A stretch of DNA of 64,000 nt from Neisseria macacae ATCC 33926 (GTDB lineage Bacteria; Pseudomonadota; Gammaproteobacteria; Burkholderiales; Neisseriaceae): NCBI RefSeq assembly GCF_022749495.1, contig NZ_CP094241.1, forward strand, positions 1,178,001-1,242,000, read 5' to 3'. Below the pieces are notes generated by a model. It did no database searches and had not been told where the DNA came from. It saw only the letters and a program-made list of their open reading frames with translations. Shown here one piece after another: positions 31,403 to 41,250 of the stretch (its first letter is position 1; each line of letters opens with the position of its first letter). Both the position numbers and the translations under genes were made by a program.

Positions 31403-32287
31403 ATGGACTTCAAAAGCCTGCATTGCTTCGCCGAACTCGTGCGCCTGCAAAGTTTTTCCGCCGCCGCATCCGCGCTCAACCTGACCCAGCCTACCGTCAG
31501 CAAAACCATACAGGCATTGGAAGAAGAGCTGGGTGTGCCGCTGCTGGTTAAAGAAAACGGCCGCAAAAAACGCCAAGTCGCCACCACGCCCATCGGTGAA
31601 GAAGTGTACCGCCACGCGCTGAACCTCCTGCATGAACGCGACCTGCTGCTCGCCCGCATCGACGGCTACCGCCACATCAAAAGCGGCACGCTGCGGCTGG
31701 GTTTGGCACTGCTCGGCAGCGACCTGCTCAGCAACGCCCTGTTCCGCTTCCGCCGCCAATGGCCCGGCATCGAACTGACCTTCCTCGAACAAGGTTCGCT
31801 CGCCATCGAACAATCCTTGCGCAACAACGAACTCGACGCTGGACAACTGCTCGCCCCCGTCCACGAAGACTTCGACAGCATCCCCCTGTGCGACTACCCG
31901 CTCGTCGTCCTCATGCCGCGCGCCCAAGCCCGCCATGCCGCCCTCAGCCTCAAAAGCCTGCAACACGAATCGTTTATCCTGTTCGGCTCAGGGTTTTCCC
32001 TCAACGAAACCATCCAAACCGCCTGCCGCAGCCAAGGCTTCACCCCCAACGTCGTCTGCCGCACCGGACAATGGGACCTGCTCGCCGACATGGTGGCGCA
32101 CCATATGGGTATCGCCCTTCTGCCCGAATACTACGCCCGCAAAATCAACCCCGACACCTTCGCCGCCGTCCCGCTGACCGAACCCGAAATCCGCTGGCAA
32201 CTGACGATGGCGTGGAAAAAACACCAGCGTCCCACCCCCGCACTCAGGGCTTGGCTCGACATCGTCAGGGAAGAGTTCAGAAAATAG
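31403..32287 (+). CDS. LysR-family regulator, probably of lrgAB (CidR-like)
   Basis: 294 residues. N-terminal winged HTH FSAAASALNLTQPTVSKTIQ at about 18-37, then a LysR substrate domain. Start at 31403 after GAGGAATA. It is divergent from lrgA with about 100 bp between, the usual place for LysR control; CidR in firmicutes answers to acetate and regulates cidAB. Target assignment is from context. Confidence 0.9.
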   Translation: MDFKSLHCFAELVRLQSFSAAASALNLTQPTVSKTIQALEEELGVPLLVKENGRKKRQVATTPIGEEVYRHALNLLHERDLLLARIDGYRHIKSGTLRLGLALLGSDLLSNALFRFRRQWPGIELTFLEQGSLAIEQSLRNNELDAGQLLAPVHEDFDSIPLCDYPLVVLMPRAQARHAALSLKSLQHESFILFGSGFSLNETIQTACRSQGFTPNVVCRTGQWDLLADMVAHHMGIALLPEYYARKINPDTFAAVPLTEPEIRWQLTMAWKKHQRPTPALRAWLDIVREEFRK

Positions 32288-32325
32288 AAAAAGGTCGTCT
32301 GAAAACTTTTCAGACGACCTTTTTA
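32288..32325. terminator. bidirectional DUS terminator
   Basis: AAAAAGGTCGTCTGAAAAC / TTTTCAGACGACCTTTTT between convergent lysR-type and thiC genes; T runs on both strands. Confidence 0.85.
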
Positions 32326-34227
32326 TCAACTGTAAATCTCAGCCCCTTTCTTCACAAACTCAACCGCTTTTTCCTCCATGCCCTGCCGCTGAGCTTTTTG
32401 TTTGTCGGCATAGTCGCGCACTTCCTGCGTGATTTTCATCGAGCAGAATTTAGGGCCGCACATCGAGCAGAAGTGGGCGATTTTCGCGCCTTCGGCGGGC
32501 AGGGTTTCGTCGTGGAAGCTCTCGGCGCGTTCGGGGTCGAGGCTTAAGCGGAATTGGTCGCGCCAGCGGAATTCGAAACGCGCTTTGCTCAGGGCGTTGT
32601 CGCGCAACTGTGCGCCCGGCCAGCCTTTGGCGAGGTCGGCGGCGTGGGCGGCGAGTTTGTAGGTGATGATACCGGTGCGCACGTCTTCTTTGTCGGGCAG
32701 GCCGAGATGCTCTTTCGGGGTAACGTAGCAGAGCATGGCTGTGCCGTACCAGCCGATATTGGTCGCGCCTATGCCCGAGGTGATGTGGTCGTAGCCGGGG
32801 GCGATGTCGGTAACAAGCGGGCCGAGTGTGTAGAAAGGCGCTTCAAAGCAGTGTTGCAACTCTTCGGTCATGTTTTCTTTGACGCGTTGCAACGGCACAT
32901 GGCCGGGGCCTTCGATCATGACTTGTACGTCGTGTTTCCACGCTTTGCCGGTCAATTCGCCCAAGGTGTGCAATTCGGCGAACTGCGCTTCGTCGTTGGC
33001 ATCGGCAATGCAGCCGGGGCGCAGACCGTCGCCGAGGCTGAACGATACGTCGTAGGCTTTCATGATTTCGCAGATTTCGTCGAAATGCGTGTAGAGGAAG
33101 TTTTCCTGATGGTGGGCGAGACACCATTTTGCCATGATGGAGCCGCCGCGCGATACGATGCCGGTGAGGCGGTTGGCGGTCATCGGCACATAACGCAGCA
33201 ACACGCCCGCGTGTATGGTGAAATAGTCCACGCCTTGTTCCGCCTGCTCGATTAAGGTGTCGCGGAACAAATCCCAAGTCAAATCTTCGGCAATGCCGCC
33301 GGTTTTTTCCAAAGCCTGATAGATGGGCACCGTACCGATGGGGACGGGCGCGTTGCGGATAATCCATTCGCGCGTCTCGTGGATATGCGCGCCGGTGGAT
33401 AAATCCATAATCGTGTCCGCGCCCCAACGCAGCGACCACACCATTTTTTCGACTTCTTCGGTCAGGCTGGAGGTTACGGCGGAATTGCCCAAGTTGCCGT
33501 TGATTTTGACGCGGAAGTTGCGGCCGATAATCATCGGTTCGAGTTCGGGGTGGTTGATGTTGGCGGGGATAATCGCGCGTCCGGCGGCGATTTCTTGGCG
33601 CACGAATTCGGGTGTGATTTGGTCGGGGTGGGTCGGGATGTTCGCGCCGAAACTTTGCCCCGCGTGCTGTTTCAAGAGCTTGACGTATTCGGGCCGTCTG
33701 AAAAGTTCGTCCAGCTTCATGCGTTCGCGTATGGCGGCAAACTCCATTTCGGGCGTGATGATGCCTTGGCGCGCATAGTGGAGCTGGGTTACGTTGCGGC
33801 CTGCTTTGGCGCGGCGCGGGCGGGTGATTTGGTTGAAACGCAAATGGGCGGTTTGCGGGTCGTGTGCGCGTTCGATGCCGTATTCGCTGGAGAGCTTGGG
33901 CAGGATTTCGGTATCGCCGCGTTCGTCCAACCATGCGGTGCGGACGTGCGGCAAACCTTGTTTCAGGTCGATGTGCGCCGCCGGATCGCCGTACACGCCG
34001 CTGGTGTCATAGACGGGAATCGGCGGGTTGGCTTCCGTACCTTGCGCCGTGTAGGTGTCATCCTGACGGATTTCGCGCAAAGGCACGCGGATGTCGTTGC
34101 GGCTGCCTTGCAGATACACGCGCTCCGAGTTCGGATATTTGAAGCGGATGCCGATGTCTTCGCTCAAGTCGGCAAGCTCGCGCGCTTCGTTGCCGGAAGT
34201 TTTGGCGGTTTTCTTTGGCGTAGTCAT
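32326..34227 (-). CDS. thiC: phosphomethylpyrimidine synthase ThiC
   Basis: 633 residues from the ATG at 34227. It converts aminoimidazole ribotide to HMP phosphate for thiamine using a radical-SAM [4Fe-4S] cluster. The C-terminal cluster motif is visible as CSMCGPKFCSMK (CxxCxxxxC). Other family blocks: MVWSLRWGADTIMDLSTG and MIEGPGHVPL. A TPP riboswitch lies about 110 bp upstream on the same strand, so expression should fall when thiamine pyrophosphate is plentiful. Confidence 0.97.
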   Translation of the reverse strand: MTTPKKTAKTSGNEARELADLSEDIGIRFKYPNSERVYLQGSRNDIRVPLREIRQDDTYTAQGTEANPPIPVYDTSGVYGDPAAHIDLKQGLPHVRTAWLDERGDTEILPKLSSEYGIERAHDPQTAHLRFNQITRPRRAKAGRNVTQLHYARQGIITPEMEFAAIRERMKLDELFRRPEYVKLLKQHAGQSFGANIPTHPDQITPEFVRQEIAAGRAIIPANINHPELEPMIIGRNFRVKINGNLGNSAVTSSLTEEVEKMVWSLRWGADTIMDLSTGAHIHETREWIIRNAPVPIGTVPIYQALEKTGGIAEDLTWDLFRDTLIEQAEQGVDYFTIHAGVLLRYVPMTANRLTGIVSRGGSIMAKWCLAHHQENFLYTHFDEICEIMKAYDVSFSLGDGLRPGCIADANDEAQFAELHTLGELTGKAWKHDVQVMIEGPGHVPLQRVKENMTEELQHCFEAPFYTLGPLVTDIAPGYDHITSGIGATNIGWYGTAMLCYVTPKEHLGLPDKEDVRTGIITYKLAAHAADLAKGWPGAQLRDNALSKARFEFRWRDQFRLSLDPERAESFHDETLPAEGAKIAHFCSMCGPKFCSMKITQEVRDYADKQKAQRQGMEEKAVEFVKKGAEIYS

Positions 34228-34334
34228 AAAAAATGCTCCTGTTTTCTCGTTTGAAAAGAAGAAACAGGAGCGTTTTGCTTTTTCAGACGACCTCAATATC
34301 AAAAAAGGCCGTCTGAAAGACAGAATCCGTGAAA

Positions 34335-34412
34335 ACTCCCCACGCAGGTATTATCCCGATCGGGTGTAAAGGGTATTTCTCAGCCGCCTGAGTGTCAGGC
34401 AGCACCCCTGTT
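34335..34412 (-). promoter_or_regulatory. TPP riboswitch (THI element) upstream of thiC
   Basis: On the minus strand the conserved blocks occur in order: CAGGGGTGC, then GGCTGAGAAATACCC (the CUGAGA pyrimidine-sensing motif), then ACCCGATCGGGATAATACC and TGCGTGGGGA. This is a canonical thi-box. Confidence 0.95.
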
Positions 34413-34618
34413 TCGTAAGAGTAGGATTATAAACCACGATACGCATTTGTTGTAAATTAACTTCATATCAGCCTGAGTTTGAAAGGAAAGGGCCGACGGC
34501 GGAAAGCACGCCCATATCTTGCCGCCCCGTCAAATTTTTCATGATTTTAGGTATCGGTTGAGGGCTGATTTATCTATAATCTTTTTCCGTTTTTTATAAC
34601 TATATACGTCGTCTGAAA

Positions 34619-35746
34619 ATGTCTGAAACCATTCAAAACCGCAAAATCAAATTCGCCTTAGTCGGCTGCGGCCGTATTTCCAACAACCATTTTGGCTCGT
34701 TTGAAGTATTGCAAGAAGATTGCGAACTCGTTGCCGTGTGCGACATCGATCCTGCCGCGCTTGAAGCGGCGGTCAAACGCACCGGGGCGAAAGGCTATGC
34801 CCGCTATACGGAAATGTTGGCGGAAATCGATGCCGACGTAATCGTCATCACCACGCCGTCCGGTTTGCATCCCGAACAGGCGGTTGAGGCGTTGGAAGCG
34901 GGTTTTCACGTCGTCACCGAAAAACCGATGGCAACCTGCTTTACTGACGGCGAACTTATGGTTCAAGCTGCCGACAAAGCGGGCAAACGCTTGTTTGTCG
35001 TGAAACAAAACCGCCTCAACGCCACGCTGCAACTACTCAAACGCGCGGTCGCAGAACAACGCTTCGGCAAAATCTATATGGTGCATTTGAATGTTTTTTG
35101 GACGCGCCCGCAGTCGTATTACGACCAAGGAGGCGGTTGGCGCGGCACTTGGAAGATGGACGGCGGCGCGTTCATGAATCAGGCTAGCCACTACGTCGAT
35201 TTGATGGAATGGCTTATCGGCCCAGTGGCGGAAGTGCAGGCGATGATTGCGACCCACCGCAAAATTGAAGCTGAAGACACGGGCGTGATGAACCTCCGTT
35301 GGCGCGACGGCACGCTCGGCTCGATGGCAGTAACCATGTGCACCTATCCGAAAAACCTCGAAGGCTCGATTACCATTTTGGGCGAAACCGGCACGGTACG
35401 CATCGGCGGCATGGCGGTGAACGAAATTCAGGAGTGGAATTTTGCCGACGAGCGTGATTACGACGAACAGGTCAAAACCGCCAATTACGAAACCACGTCG
35501 GTGTACGGTTTCGGGCATCCGCTGTATTATCAAAATGTTGTCGATGTATTGCGCGGCAAAGCCGAGCCTATTGTCGATGGACGCGAAGGCTTGAAATCGC
35601 TGGAGCTGATTAACGCTGCCTATCTTTCTGCACACAACCGTCAAACAGTTTCGCTGCCGCTGGTGTTGCAATCTTTGCGAACGTTTGACCATTCTGATTG
35701 TCCGAAAGGAAGTCCCTTCCATACTCAATCAAAGGAATCATCATGA
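34619..35746 (+). CDS. Gfo/Idh/MocA oxidoreductase, WlbA/WbpB-like
   Basis: 375 residues. Rossmann GCGRISNNHF at the N terminus, EKPMATCFTDG (the EKP motif) and GGAFMNQASHYVDLMEWLIG near the active-site lysine/histidine region. The closest recognisable type is UDP-GlcNAcA 3-dehydrogenase (WbpB/WlbA) used for diacetamido-uronic acid sugars. No glycan cluster surrounds it. The ATG sits directly on a DUS. The last 25 residues (SLRTFDHSDCPKGSPF onward) extend beyond the usual C terminus. The stop overlaps the next start (ATGA). Confidence 0.8.
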   Translation: MSETIQNRKIKFALVGCGRISNNHFGSFEVLQEDCELVAVCDIDPAALEAAVKRTGAKGYARYTEMLAEIDADVIVITTPSGLHPEQAVEALEAGFHVVTEKPMATCFTDGELMVQAADKAGKRLFVVKQNRLNATLQLLKRAVAEQRFGKIYMVHLNVFWTRPQSYYDQGGGWRGTWKMDGGAFMNQASHYVDLMEWLIGPVAEVQAMIATHRKIEAEDTGVMNLRWRDGTLGSMAVTMCTYPKNLEGSITILGETGTVRIGGMAVNEIQEWNFADERDYDEQVKTANYETTSVYGFGHPLYYQNVVDVLRGKAEPIVDGREGLKSLELINAAYLSAHNRQTVSLPLVLQSLRTFDHSDCPKGSPFHTQSKESS

Positions 35747-36402
35747 TACTGACCCGCGAACAAGCCCTCGAAATTTTCAAACGCCGCGTTTCCGTCCGCT
35801 ACTACGACCCTGCGCGCAAAATCAGTGCCGAAGATTTTGCCGCCATCCTTGACTTCGGACGCCTCTCGCCCAGCTCCGTCGGCTGCGAGCCGTGGCAGTT
35901 TGTGGTCGTACAGAACACGACATTGCGCGAAAAAATCAAACCCTTCGCCTGGGGGATGCAGGCTTCCATTTCGGATGCCAGCCACGTCGTTTTCCTGTTG
36001 GCTCGAAAACACGCCCGCTACGACAGCCCCGCTTTTGAAGAATTGATGGACAGACGCGGTCTGACCGCCGAAGAACGGGCGGGCGCATTTGAACGCTACC
36101 GCCGTTTCCAAACCCACGATATGCCCATCGCCGACGACGAACGCGCCCTGTTTGACTGGGCAAGCAAGCAAACCTACATCGCGCTGGGCAATATGCTTAC
36201 CGGCGCAGCAATGCTCGGCATTGATTCTTGCGCCATCGAAGGCATGGAGTATGCCGCAGTGGAAAAAATCCTTGCCGAAGACGGATTGCTCGACCCTGAA
36301 CATTACGGATTGTCCGTCGCCGCAACCTTTGGCTACCGTGTGCGCGACATTACCCCGAAACCGCGCCGCGATGCGTCGGAAACGGTAATTTGGGCGGAAT
36401 AG
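35743..36402 (+). CDS. nitroreductase-family NAD(P)H-dependent FMN oxidoreductase
   Basis: 219 residues from ATG 35743, overlapping the upstream stop. FMN-binding pattern KRRVSVRYYDP and GRLSPSSVGCEPWQF at the N terminus, and GIDSCAIEGMEY with LSVAATFGYR near the C terminus. The family reduces nitro compounds, quinones or flavins as a homodimer. Physiological substrate unknown. Overlap suggests translation coupled to the WlbA-like gene. Confidence 0.88.
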   Translation: MILTREQALEIFKRRVSVRYYDPARKISAEDFAAILDFGRLSPSSVGCEPWQFVVVQNTTLREKIKPFAWGMQASISDASHVVFLLARKHARYDSPAFEELMDRRGLTAEERAGAFERYRRFQTHDMPIADDERALFDWASKQTYIALGNMLTGAAMLGIDSCAIEGMEYAAVEKILAEDGLLDPEHYGLSVAATFGYRVRDITPKPRRDASETVIWAE

Positions 36403-36427
36403 GGCGCGTAGCCGGATTTCAATGAAA

Positions 36428-36488
36428 TAGGTTGTCTGAAAGTGTTGTTTGACTTTGGTGAAGTGACACTTTCAGACGACCTTTTATT
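36428..36488. terminator. imperfect DUS inverted repeat between convergent genes
   Basis: AGGTTGTCTGAAAGTG (one base off DUS) with CACTTTCAGACGACCTTTTATTT. T run on plus, after the nitroreductase gene. Confidence 0.65.
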
Positions 36489-36514
36489 TGGCGGGATGAT
36501 TTGAAAAACGGCGT

Positions 36515-37834
36515 TTATCCGTTGATGTCTTCCAGCGTCCTGCCTTTGGTTTCTTCGCCTAGAGCCAAAATCACCAATACAATCAGCATCATTACGCCAG
36601 CGAACATCATGAATATATTGCCGAATCCGCTGCTGCCGCCGACCATTTTGGCGACCACCATAGGCGCGAGGATGCCGCCCGCGCGTCCGATGGCGCCAGC
36701 CCAGCCGGAGGCGAAGGCACGGAAGCGGAGGGGGTAGAGTTCGGGCGTGTAGGTGTATAAAACGCCCCATGCGCCGAGGTTGAAGAACGACATCAGGCTG
36801 CCCCATGCCATGACTTCGGTGGCGCTGCTGCTTTGTCCGAAAAACCACGCGCAGACGGCACAGGCGGCGAGAAAGCCCGCCAAAGTCGCTTTGCGCCCGA
36901 TTTTTTCCACCAATGCCGCCGCCGCGATGTAGCCGGGCAGTTGCGCGACTATCATCACCAGCACATATTCAAAGGTTTTGACCACCGTATTGCCTTGTTC
37001 GACCAGGAGTTTCGGCAGCCAAGTAAAAATGCCGTAATAGGAAAAGACGATGCCGAACCAGACCAGCCACAGCATTAGCGTGCGCCGTGCGAAAGGCTGT
37101 TGCCATAGTTGTTTGAAGCGGATGCGCTGTTTTTCCTTTTGCGGCGGTGCGATGGCCGTTGCGGCGGGCGTCATTCCCGCTTCTTCTTCCAAGCGGCTGA
37201 CCAGCCGGTGCGCTTCGTCCGTTTTGCCTTGCGAGAGCAGGTAGGGTACGGATTCGGGTATGAATTTCAACACCAGTGGGATATACACAATCGGCAGCGC
37301 GCCGATTAAAAATGCGCTGTGCCAGCCGAATTTGGGAATAAAGAAATAGGAAGCGAGTGCTGCGGCAAGCCAGCCCAGCCCCCAAAAACTTTCCAGCAAC
37401 ACGATAAAGCGTCCGCGTACTTTCGGCGGCGCGTATTCGCTGACCAAGGACACCGCAACGGGAAGCTGCCCGCCCAGCCCTACGCCGACAAAGAAGCGGA
37501 AAAATAAAAGCGCGGACAGGTTGGGTGCAAACGCGCACAAACCCGTTGCTACGCTGTACACTGCCATCGTCCCGGCAAAAACGGTTTTCCTGCCGAAGCG
37601 GTCGGCAAACCAGCCGCTGATGACCGCGCCCAATGCCATGCCGACAAAGGAGATGCTGACAATCCAGCCCAATTGCGCAGGCTCAAGCGACCAGTCTTTG
37701 CCCAGCTCGGGCAGGATGAACGACACCAGCCCGGTATCCATCGCGTCAAACAGCCAGCCGATACCGACCAGCACCAAAAGCCTGTAATGAAACTTGCTCG
37801 GCGGCAAGTTTTGAAGGCGGGTAAGGATATCCAT
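36515..37834 (-). CDS. MFS metabolite:H+ symporter (NiaP-like)
   Basis: 439 residues from the ATG at 37834 (AAAGGAAAATACG upstream). Twelve hydrophobic segments and the MFS loop 2-3 motif GWFADRFGRKTVFAG. The N-terminal LFDAMDTGLVSFILPEL and the later LVSEYAPPKVRGR are typical of the sugar-porter/AAHS branch that includes NiaP niacin carriers. The substrate is an inference. The upstream CREE lies between this gene and trkH. Confidence 0.8.
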   Translation of the reverse strand: MDILTRLQNLPPSKFHYRLLVLVGIGWLFDAMDTGLVSFILPELGKDWSLEPAQLGWIVSISFVGMALGAVISGWFADRFGRKTVFAGTMAVYSVATGLCAFAPNLSALLFFRFFVGVGLGGQLPVAVSLVSEYAPPKVRGRFIVLLESFWGLGWLAAALASYFFIPKFGWHSAFLIGALPIVYIPLVLKFIPESVPYLLSQGKTDEAHRLVSRLEEEAGMTPAATAIAPPQKEKQRIRFKQLWQQPFARRTLMLWLVWFGIVFSYYGIFTWLPKLLVEQGNTVVKTFEYVLVMIVAQLPGYIAAAALVEKIGRKATLAGFLAACAVCAWFFGQSSSATEVMAWGSLMSFFNLGAWGVLYTYTPELYPLRFRAFASGWAGAIGRAGGILAPMVVAKMVGGSSGFGNIFMMFAGVMMLIVLVILALGEETKGRTLEDING

Positions 37835-37941
37835 CGTATTTTCCTTTGCGTTGCTTGTTTTGCTCTTGCAGTTTAACGCAGAGCCGCTCCTTTTCAAGGC
37901 TTGCCGCTTTGCACGCATCCGTCAGAATGCGGCAAACCTGA

Positions 37942-38098
37942 TATAGTGGATTAAATTTAAATCAGGACAAGGCGACGAAGCCGCAGACAGTACAGATAGT
38001 ACGGAACCGATTCACTTGGTGCTTCAGCACCTTAGAGAATCGTTCTCTTTGAGCTAAGGCGAGGCAACGCCGTACTGGTTTAAAGTTAATTCACTATA
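37942..38098. repeat. Correia element (CREE), full-length 157 bp
   Basis: TATAGTGGATTAAA to TTAATTCACTATA (one base change in the right terminus) with the complete internal block. Confidence 0.92.
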
Positions 38099-38100
38099 AC

Positions 38101-38144
38101 AAAAAGGTCGTCTGAAAACCCGAAATCCGTTTTCAGACGACCTG
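38101..38144 (-). terminator. DUS-hairpin terminator of trkH
   Basis: AGGTCGTCTGAAAA / TTTTCAGACGACCT with a T run on the minus strand, just after the trkH stop. Confidence 0.8.
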
Positions 38145-38147
38145 TCT

Positions 38148-39605
38148 TTATTTTTTCCAATAAGCCGGTGTCAGCAAAATCAACACCGTAAAAATCTCCA
38201 AGCGGCCCAGCAGCATCACGGCCGAACACAGCCATTTCTGCACATCGCTCAATACCGCATAGCTGCCCGCCGGTCCGACCTCGCCCAAGCCCGGGCCTGC
38301 ATTGGTAATACACGCGATGACGGCGGTGAAGGCGGAGATAAATTCCATCCCGCTTGCCATCAGCAAAAAGCTGAACACAATCGTCGTCATGAAATAAATC
38401 GAAATAAACGCCATCACCGTCAGCGCCATGCGGTCGGGAATCATGCGTCCGTTGACCTTGACCGTGCGCACCGCTTTCGGGTGTAGCAGAATCATCATCT
38501 CGCGCAGGCTGAATTTGAACAAGACCAACGCCCGCACGTTTTTAATGCCGCCACCCATAGAGCCGGAGCTTGCCAACAGGTTGGACAGGAAAAACATCCA
38601 CAGCGACACGATCAGCGGCCATTGCGCGAAATCCGTGTTGGAAAAACCGCTTGCCAGTCCGATGGAGACAAAGTTGAAGCTGACAAAACGCAGCGAATCC
38701 CCAAAGGTTGCATAAAAATCCTTCTGCCACAGATACACCGCCGACATCAAAATACTGCCTGCCAGCAGCACCAGCAGTACGCGGCATTCCTCGTCCTGCC
38801 AATAGGATTTGAGCGAACGCCGTGTCAGCGCCGTGAAATGCGTGGCAAAATTCACACCGCCCCAAAGCGTGAAAAACATGATCGCCCATTCGACGGTCAG
38901 CGAATCAAAATAAGCGATGCTGGCATCGTGTGTCGAAAAACCGCCCAGCGACACCGCCGACATCGCATGGCAAAGCGCGTCAAACCAGCTCATCCCCGCA
39001 AAATGCAGCGTCAGAAAAGCCGCCGCCGTCGTCATCGTATAGAAGAACCAAAGCTTCTTTGCCACCTGCGAAATGCGCGGCGCCATCTTGCTTTCCTTGT
39101 CCATCCCCGGAATTTCAGCCTTGAAGAGCTGCGTTCCGCCCACGCCCAGCATCGGCAGAATCGCAACCGCCAGCACGATGATACCCATGCCGCCCAGCCA
39201 GTTGAGCATATGCCGCCAAAAATTCACCGACGGAGCCAGCGTGTCCAAGCTCGTCATGACCGTCGCGCCCGTCGTCGTCAGTCCGGACATCGCCTCAAAA
39301 AACGCATCGGTAAAACTGATGCCCGGGATGTGAATATAAATTGGCATCGCCGCCACCAGCGCAAACGCCAGCCACAACATCAAAACCAACGTAAACCCGT
39401 CGCGCGGGCGCAGCTCGCGGCGGAAATGGAAGGTCAGCAGCCAAACCGCGCAAGAGGTCAGCGTTGTCGCCAAAGCCGTGTAGGCAAACGCCGGAAACGC
39501 GTTGTCCAGAAAAAAATACGACATCAGCGTCGGTACTGCGAGCACCATGGAAAACAGCAGCCCCAGTCTGGACAAAACGTGGACAATAGGGAGGAACTTA
39601 TACAT
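38148..39605 (-). CDS. trkH: TrkH-family potassium uptake channel subunit
   Basis: 485 residues from the ATG at 39605. Four selectivity-filter-like repeats are visible: SGLTTTGATV, SAVSLGGFSTHD, GLASGFSNTD and CITNAGPGLG. These line the K+ pore of TrkH/KtrB proteins. It is an inner-membrane protein that works with the NAD-binding TrkA, not present in this window. No signal peptide. Confidence 0.95.
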   Translation of the reverse strand: MYKFLPIVHVLSRLGLLFSMVLAVPTLMSYFFLDNAFPAFAYTALATTLTSCAVWLLTFHFRRELRPRDGFTLVLMLWLAFALVAAMPIYIHIPGISFTDAFFEAMSGLTTTGATVMTSLDTLAPSVNFWRHMLNWLGGMGIIVLAVAILPMLGVGGTQLFKAEIPGMDKESKMAPRISQVAKKLWFFYTMTTAAAFLTLHFAGMSWFDALCHAMSAVSLGGFSTHDASIAYFDSLTVEWAIMFFTLWGGVNFATHFTALTRRSLKSYWQDEECRVLLVLLAGSILMSAVYLWQKDFYATFGDSLRFVSFNFVSIGLASGFSNTDFAQWPLIVSLWMFFLSNLLASSGSMGGGIKNVRALVLFKFSLREMMILLHPKAVRTVKVNGRMIPDRMALTVMAFISIYFMTTIVFSFLLMASGMEFISAFTAVIACITNAGPGLGEVGPAGSYAVLSDVQKWLCSAVMLLGRLEIFTVLILLTPAYWKK

Positions 39606-39930
39606 ATCAATCTTAAATAGGGGTCGTCTGAACGGCGTAATGGACTTGAAGCTGCCGTCCATATCCGCCTGCGAAATCCACATTCAAGCCGTCAAAAGCG
39701 GTCGGGAAATTTTCAGACGACCTGTTTTACAGACCATCCTTAGCAGGCAGGCACAAATTCGGTCCGTAATTTTATCAAATTAGGCAAATGGCGTTATTGA
39801 TATTTTACAGTCGGAAAAGGCAAGGGGTCGTCTGAAAAAATCGACCTCAATCGACATAAACGGACAAAGTAGGGATAAAATGCCGATTGCTTTTTGCGCC
39901 GTTGGGCTTTTCAGACGACCTCTTTGCATA
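39606..39930. other. intergenic region with scattered DUS
   Basis: 325 bp between trkH (start) and the DUF445 gene (end). Holds four DUS cores (about 39623, 39710, 39828, 39910) and presumably the trkH promoter. I see no gene. Confidence 0.45.
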
Positions 39931-41250
39931 CTATCCCGCCAGCCACAACGATACCGTATAAATCACCAGTCCGACCAATCCGCCGACGAGCGTGCCGTTG
40001 ATGCGGATATATTGCAAATCCTTGCCCACGCTCAATTCCAGTTTTTCCACCATCAGGCGGCTGTCCCAGCCTTTGACTTTGTCCGAGACGAACAAAGCGG
40101 CCTTATCTTTATAACGCATCACAAAATCCCGAACCAAAAGCGAAATCCGCACATCCGCCCGACGCATAAATTGCGGGTATGCCTGAGCTTGCGAACGCAT
40201 ATGGTTCAGCAGCTTTTCCAGTTGCGCTTGGCACAAAGAATCTTGTTTTTCCACATCTTCCCGCGCCCAGTCCAGAATGCCGCGCCATAAGGTCATGATT
40301 TGACGTTGCAGGGCGGGCGATTGCGCGAGCTGTTTTTTGAATTTGTCCAGGCGGCGGTGCCACAGGCGCGATGTGCTCAGGCGTTCGGTCAGTTCGTCGT
40401 ATTGCACCAAGAATTGTCGGCGCAGCGCGTTATCCTGCTTGTCTGCGGTTGCCAAATAGCCGTCTATCCATGCCAACGCTTTTTCTGCTGCCCAATCATC
40501 GACTTTCTCCACCAAGGTTGATTTCACCGCTGCTTTAAGCCTGTCCCAAGTTCCAGGATTGCCGCCTTCGATTTTCGCTGCCCATTCGCGCAGGTTCTGC
40601 TCCAGCATTTCGCGGGTTTCCGGCGTTTTCAGCCAACGCCGAATCTGACGGAGCAGGCTTTCAAACGCTTTTTCGTGCATCCCTTGCGCTTTCAGCAGCC
40701 GCAAACCGTCGGCAAGCGCGTTGCCGATTTGTCCGCCGCTGTAACGTTCTTCCAGCAGCATTGCCGTAAAACGCGCCGTCTGTTCCGGTTTGGCGATGGC
40801 AAGCAGGGTCGGAATCTGCTTGGAAAGCCACGGCAGCCAGTGCGATTTCACGTCTTCGCCGTCCAGCCATTTCAATAATTTATCGCTGGGCTGCGCTTGA
40901 TAAATACGCATGGCGATGGGTTTGCCCTGCAAAAAATTGTGTTCGATAAACCGCCCCAATTCATCGCCGATGCGTGCCTGATTACGCGGCAAAATCGCGG
41001 TATGGGGAATCGGCAGCCCGAGGGGTCGTCTGAAAAGCGCGGTTACGGCAAACCAGTCCGCCAGCGCACCCACCATCGCCGCTTCGGCAAACGCTTTGAC
41101 AAATCCCAACCAAGGATATTGGCGCACATAAACGGCGGAGGTTGCAAACAGCCCGCACGCCGCAAGCAGCAAGCCCGTCGCCCAACACCTGCTTTTTGCC
41201 AACTTTTTGCGCGCCTCATTTAAGCGGACTTGTTCCGAAAGGGTGTGCAT
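39931..41250 (-). CDS. DUF445-family inner-membrane protein
   Basis: 439 residues from the ATG at 41250 (AAGGAATAGAA upstream). An N-terminal hydrophobic segment (GLLLAACGLFATSAVYV), the DUF445 block FAEAAMVGALADWFAVTALFRR split around GALADWFAV, a long helical region, and a C-terminal helix (GLVGLVIYTVSLWLAG). The family is widespread and of unknown function. Confidence 0.88.
   Translation of the reverse strand: MHTLSEQVRLNEARKKLAKSRCWATGLLLAACGLFATSAVYVRQYPWLGFVKAFAEAAMVGALADWFAVTALFRRPLGLPIPHTAILPRNQARIGDELGRFIEHNFLQGKPIAMRIYQAQPSDKLLKWLDGEDVKSHWLPWLSKQIPTLLAIAKPEQTARFTAMLLEERYSGGQIGNALADGLRLLKAQGMHEKAFESLLRQIRRWLKTPETREMLEQNLREWAAKIEGGNPGTWDRLKAAVKSTLVEKVDDWAAEKALAWIDGYLATADKQDNALRRQFLVQYDELTERLSTSRLWHRRLDKFKKQLAQSPALQRQIMTLWRGILDWAREDVEKQDSLCQAQLEKLLNHMRSQAQAYPQFMRRADVRISLLVRDFVMRYKDKAALFVSDKVKGWDSRLMVEKLELSVGKDLQYIRINGTLVGGLVGLVIYTVSLWLAG

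Noticed and set aside
32554..34254. Long plus-strand frames opposite thiC
   Set aside because: Shadows of thiC, which is unambiguous by length, cluster motif and riboswitch.
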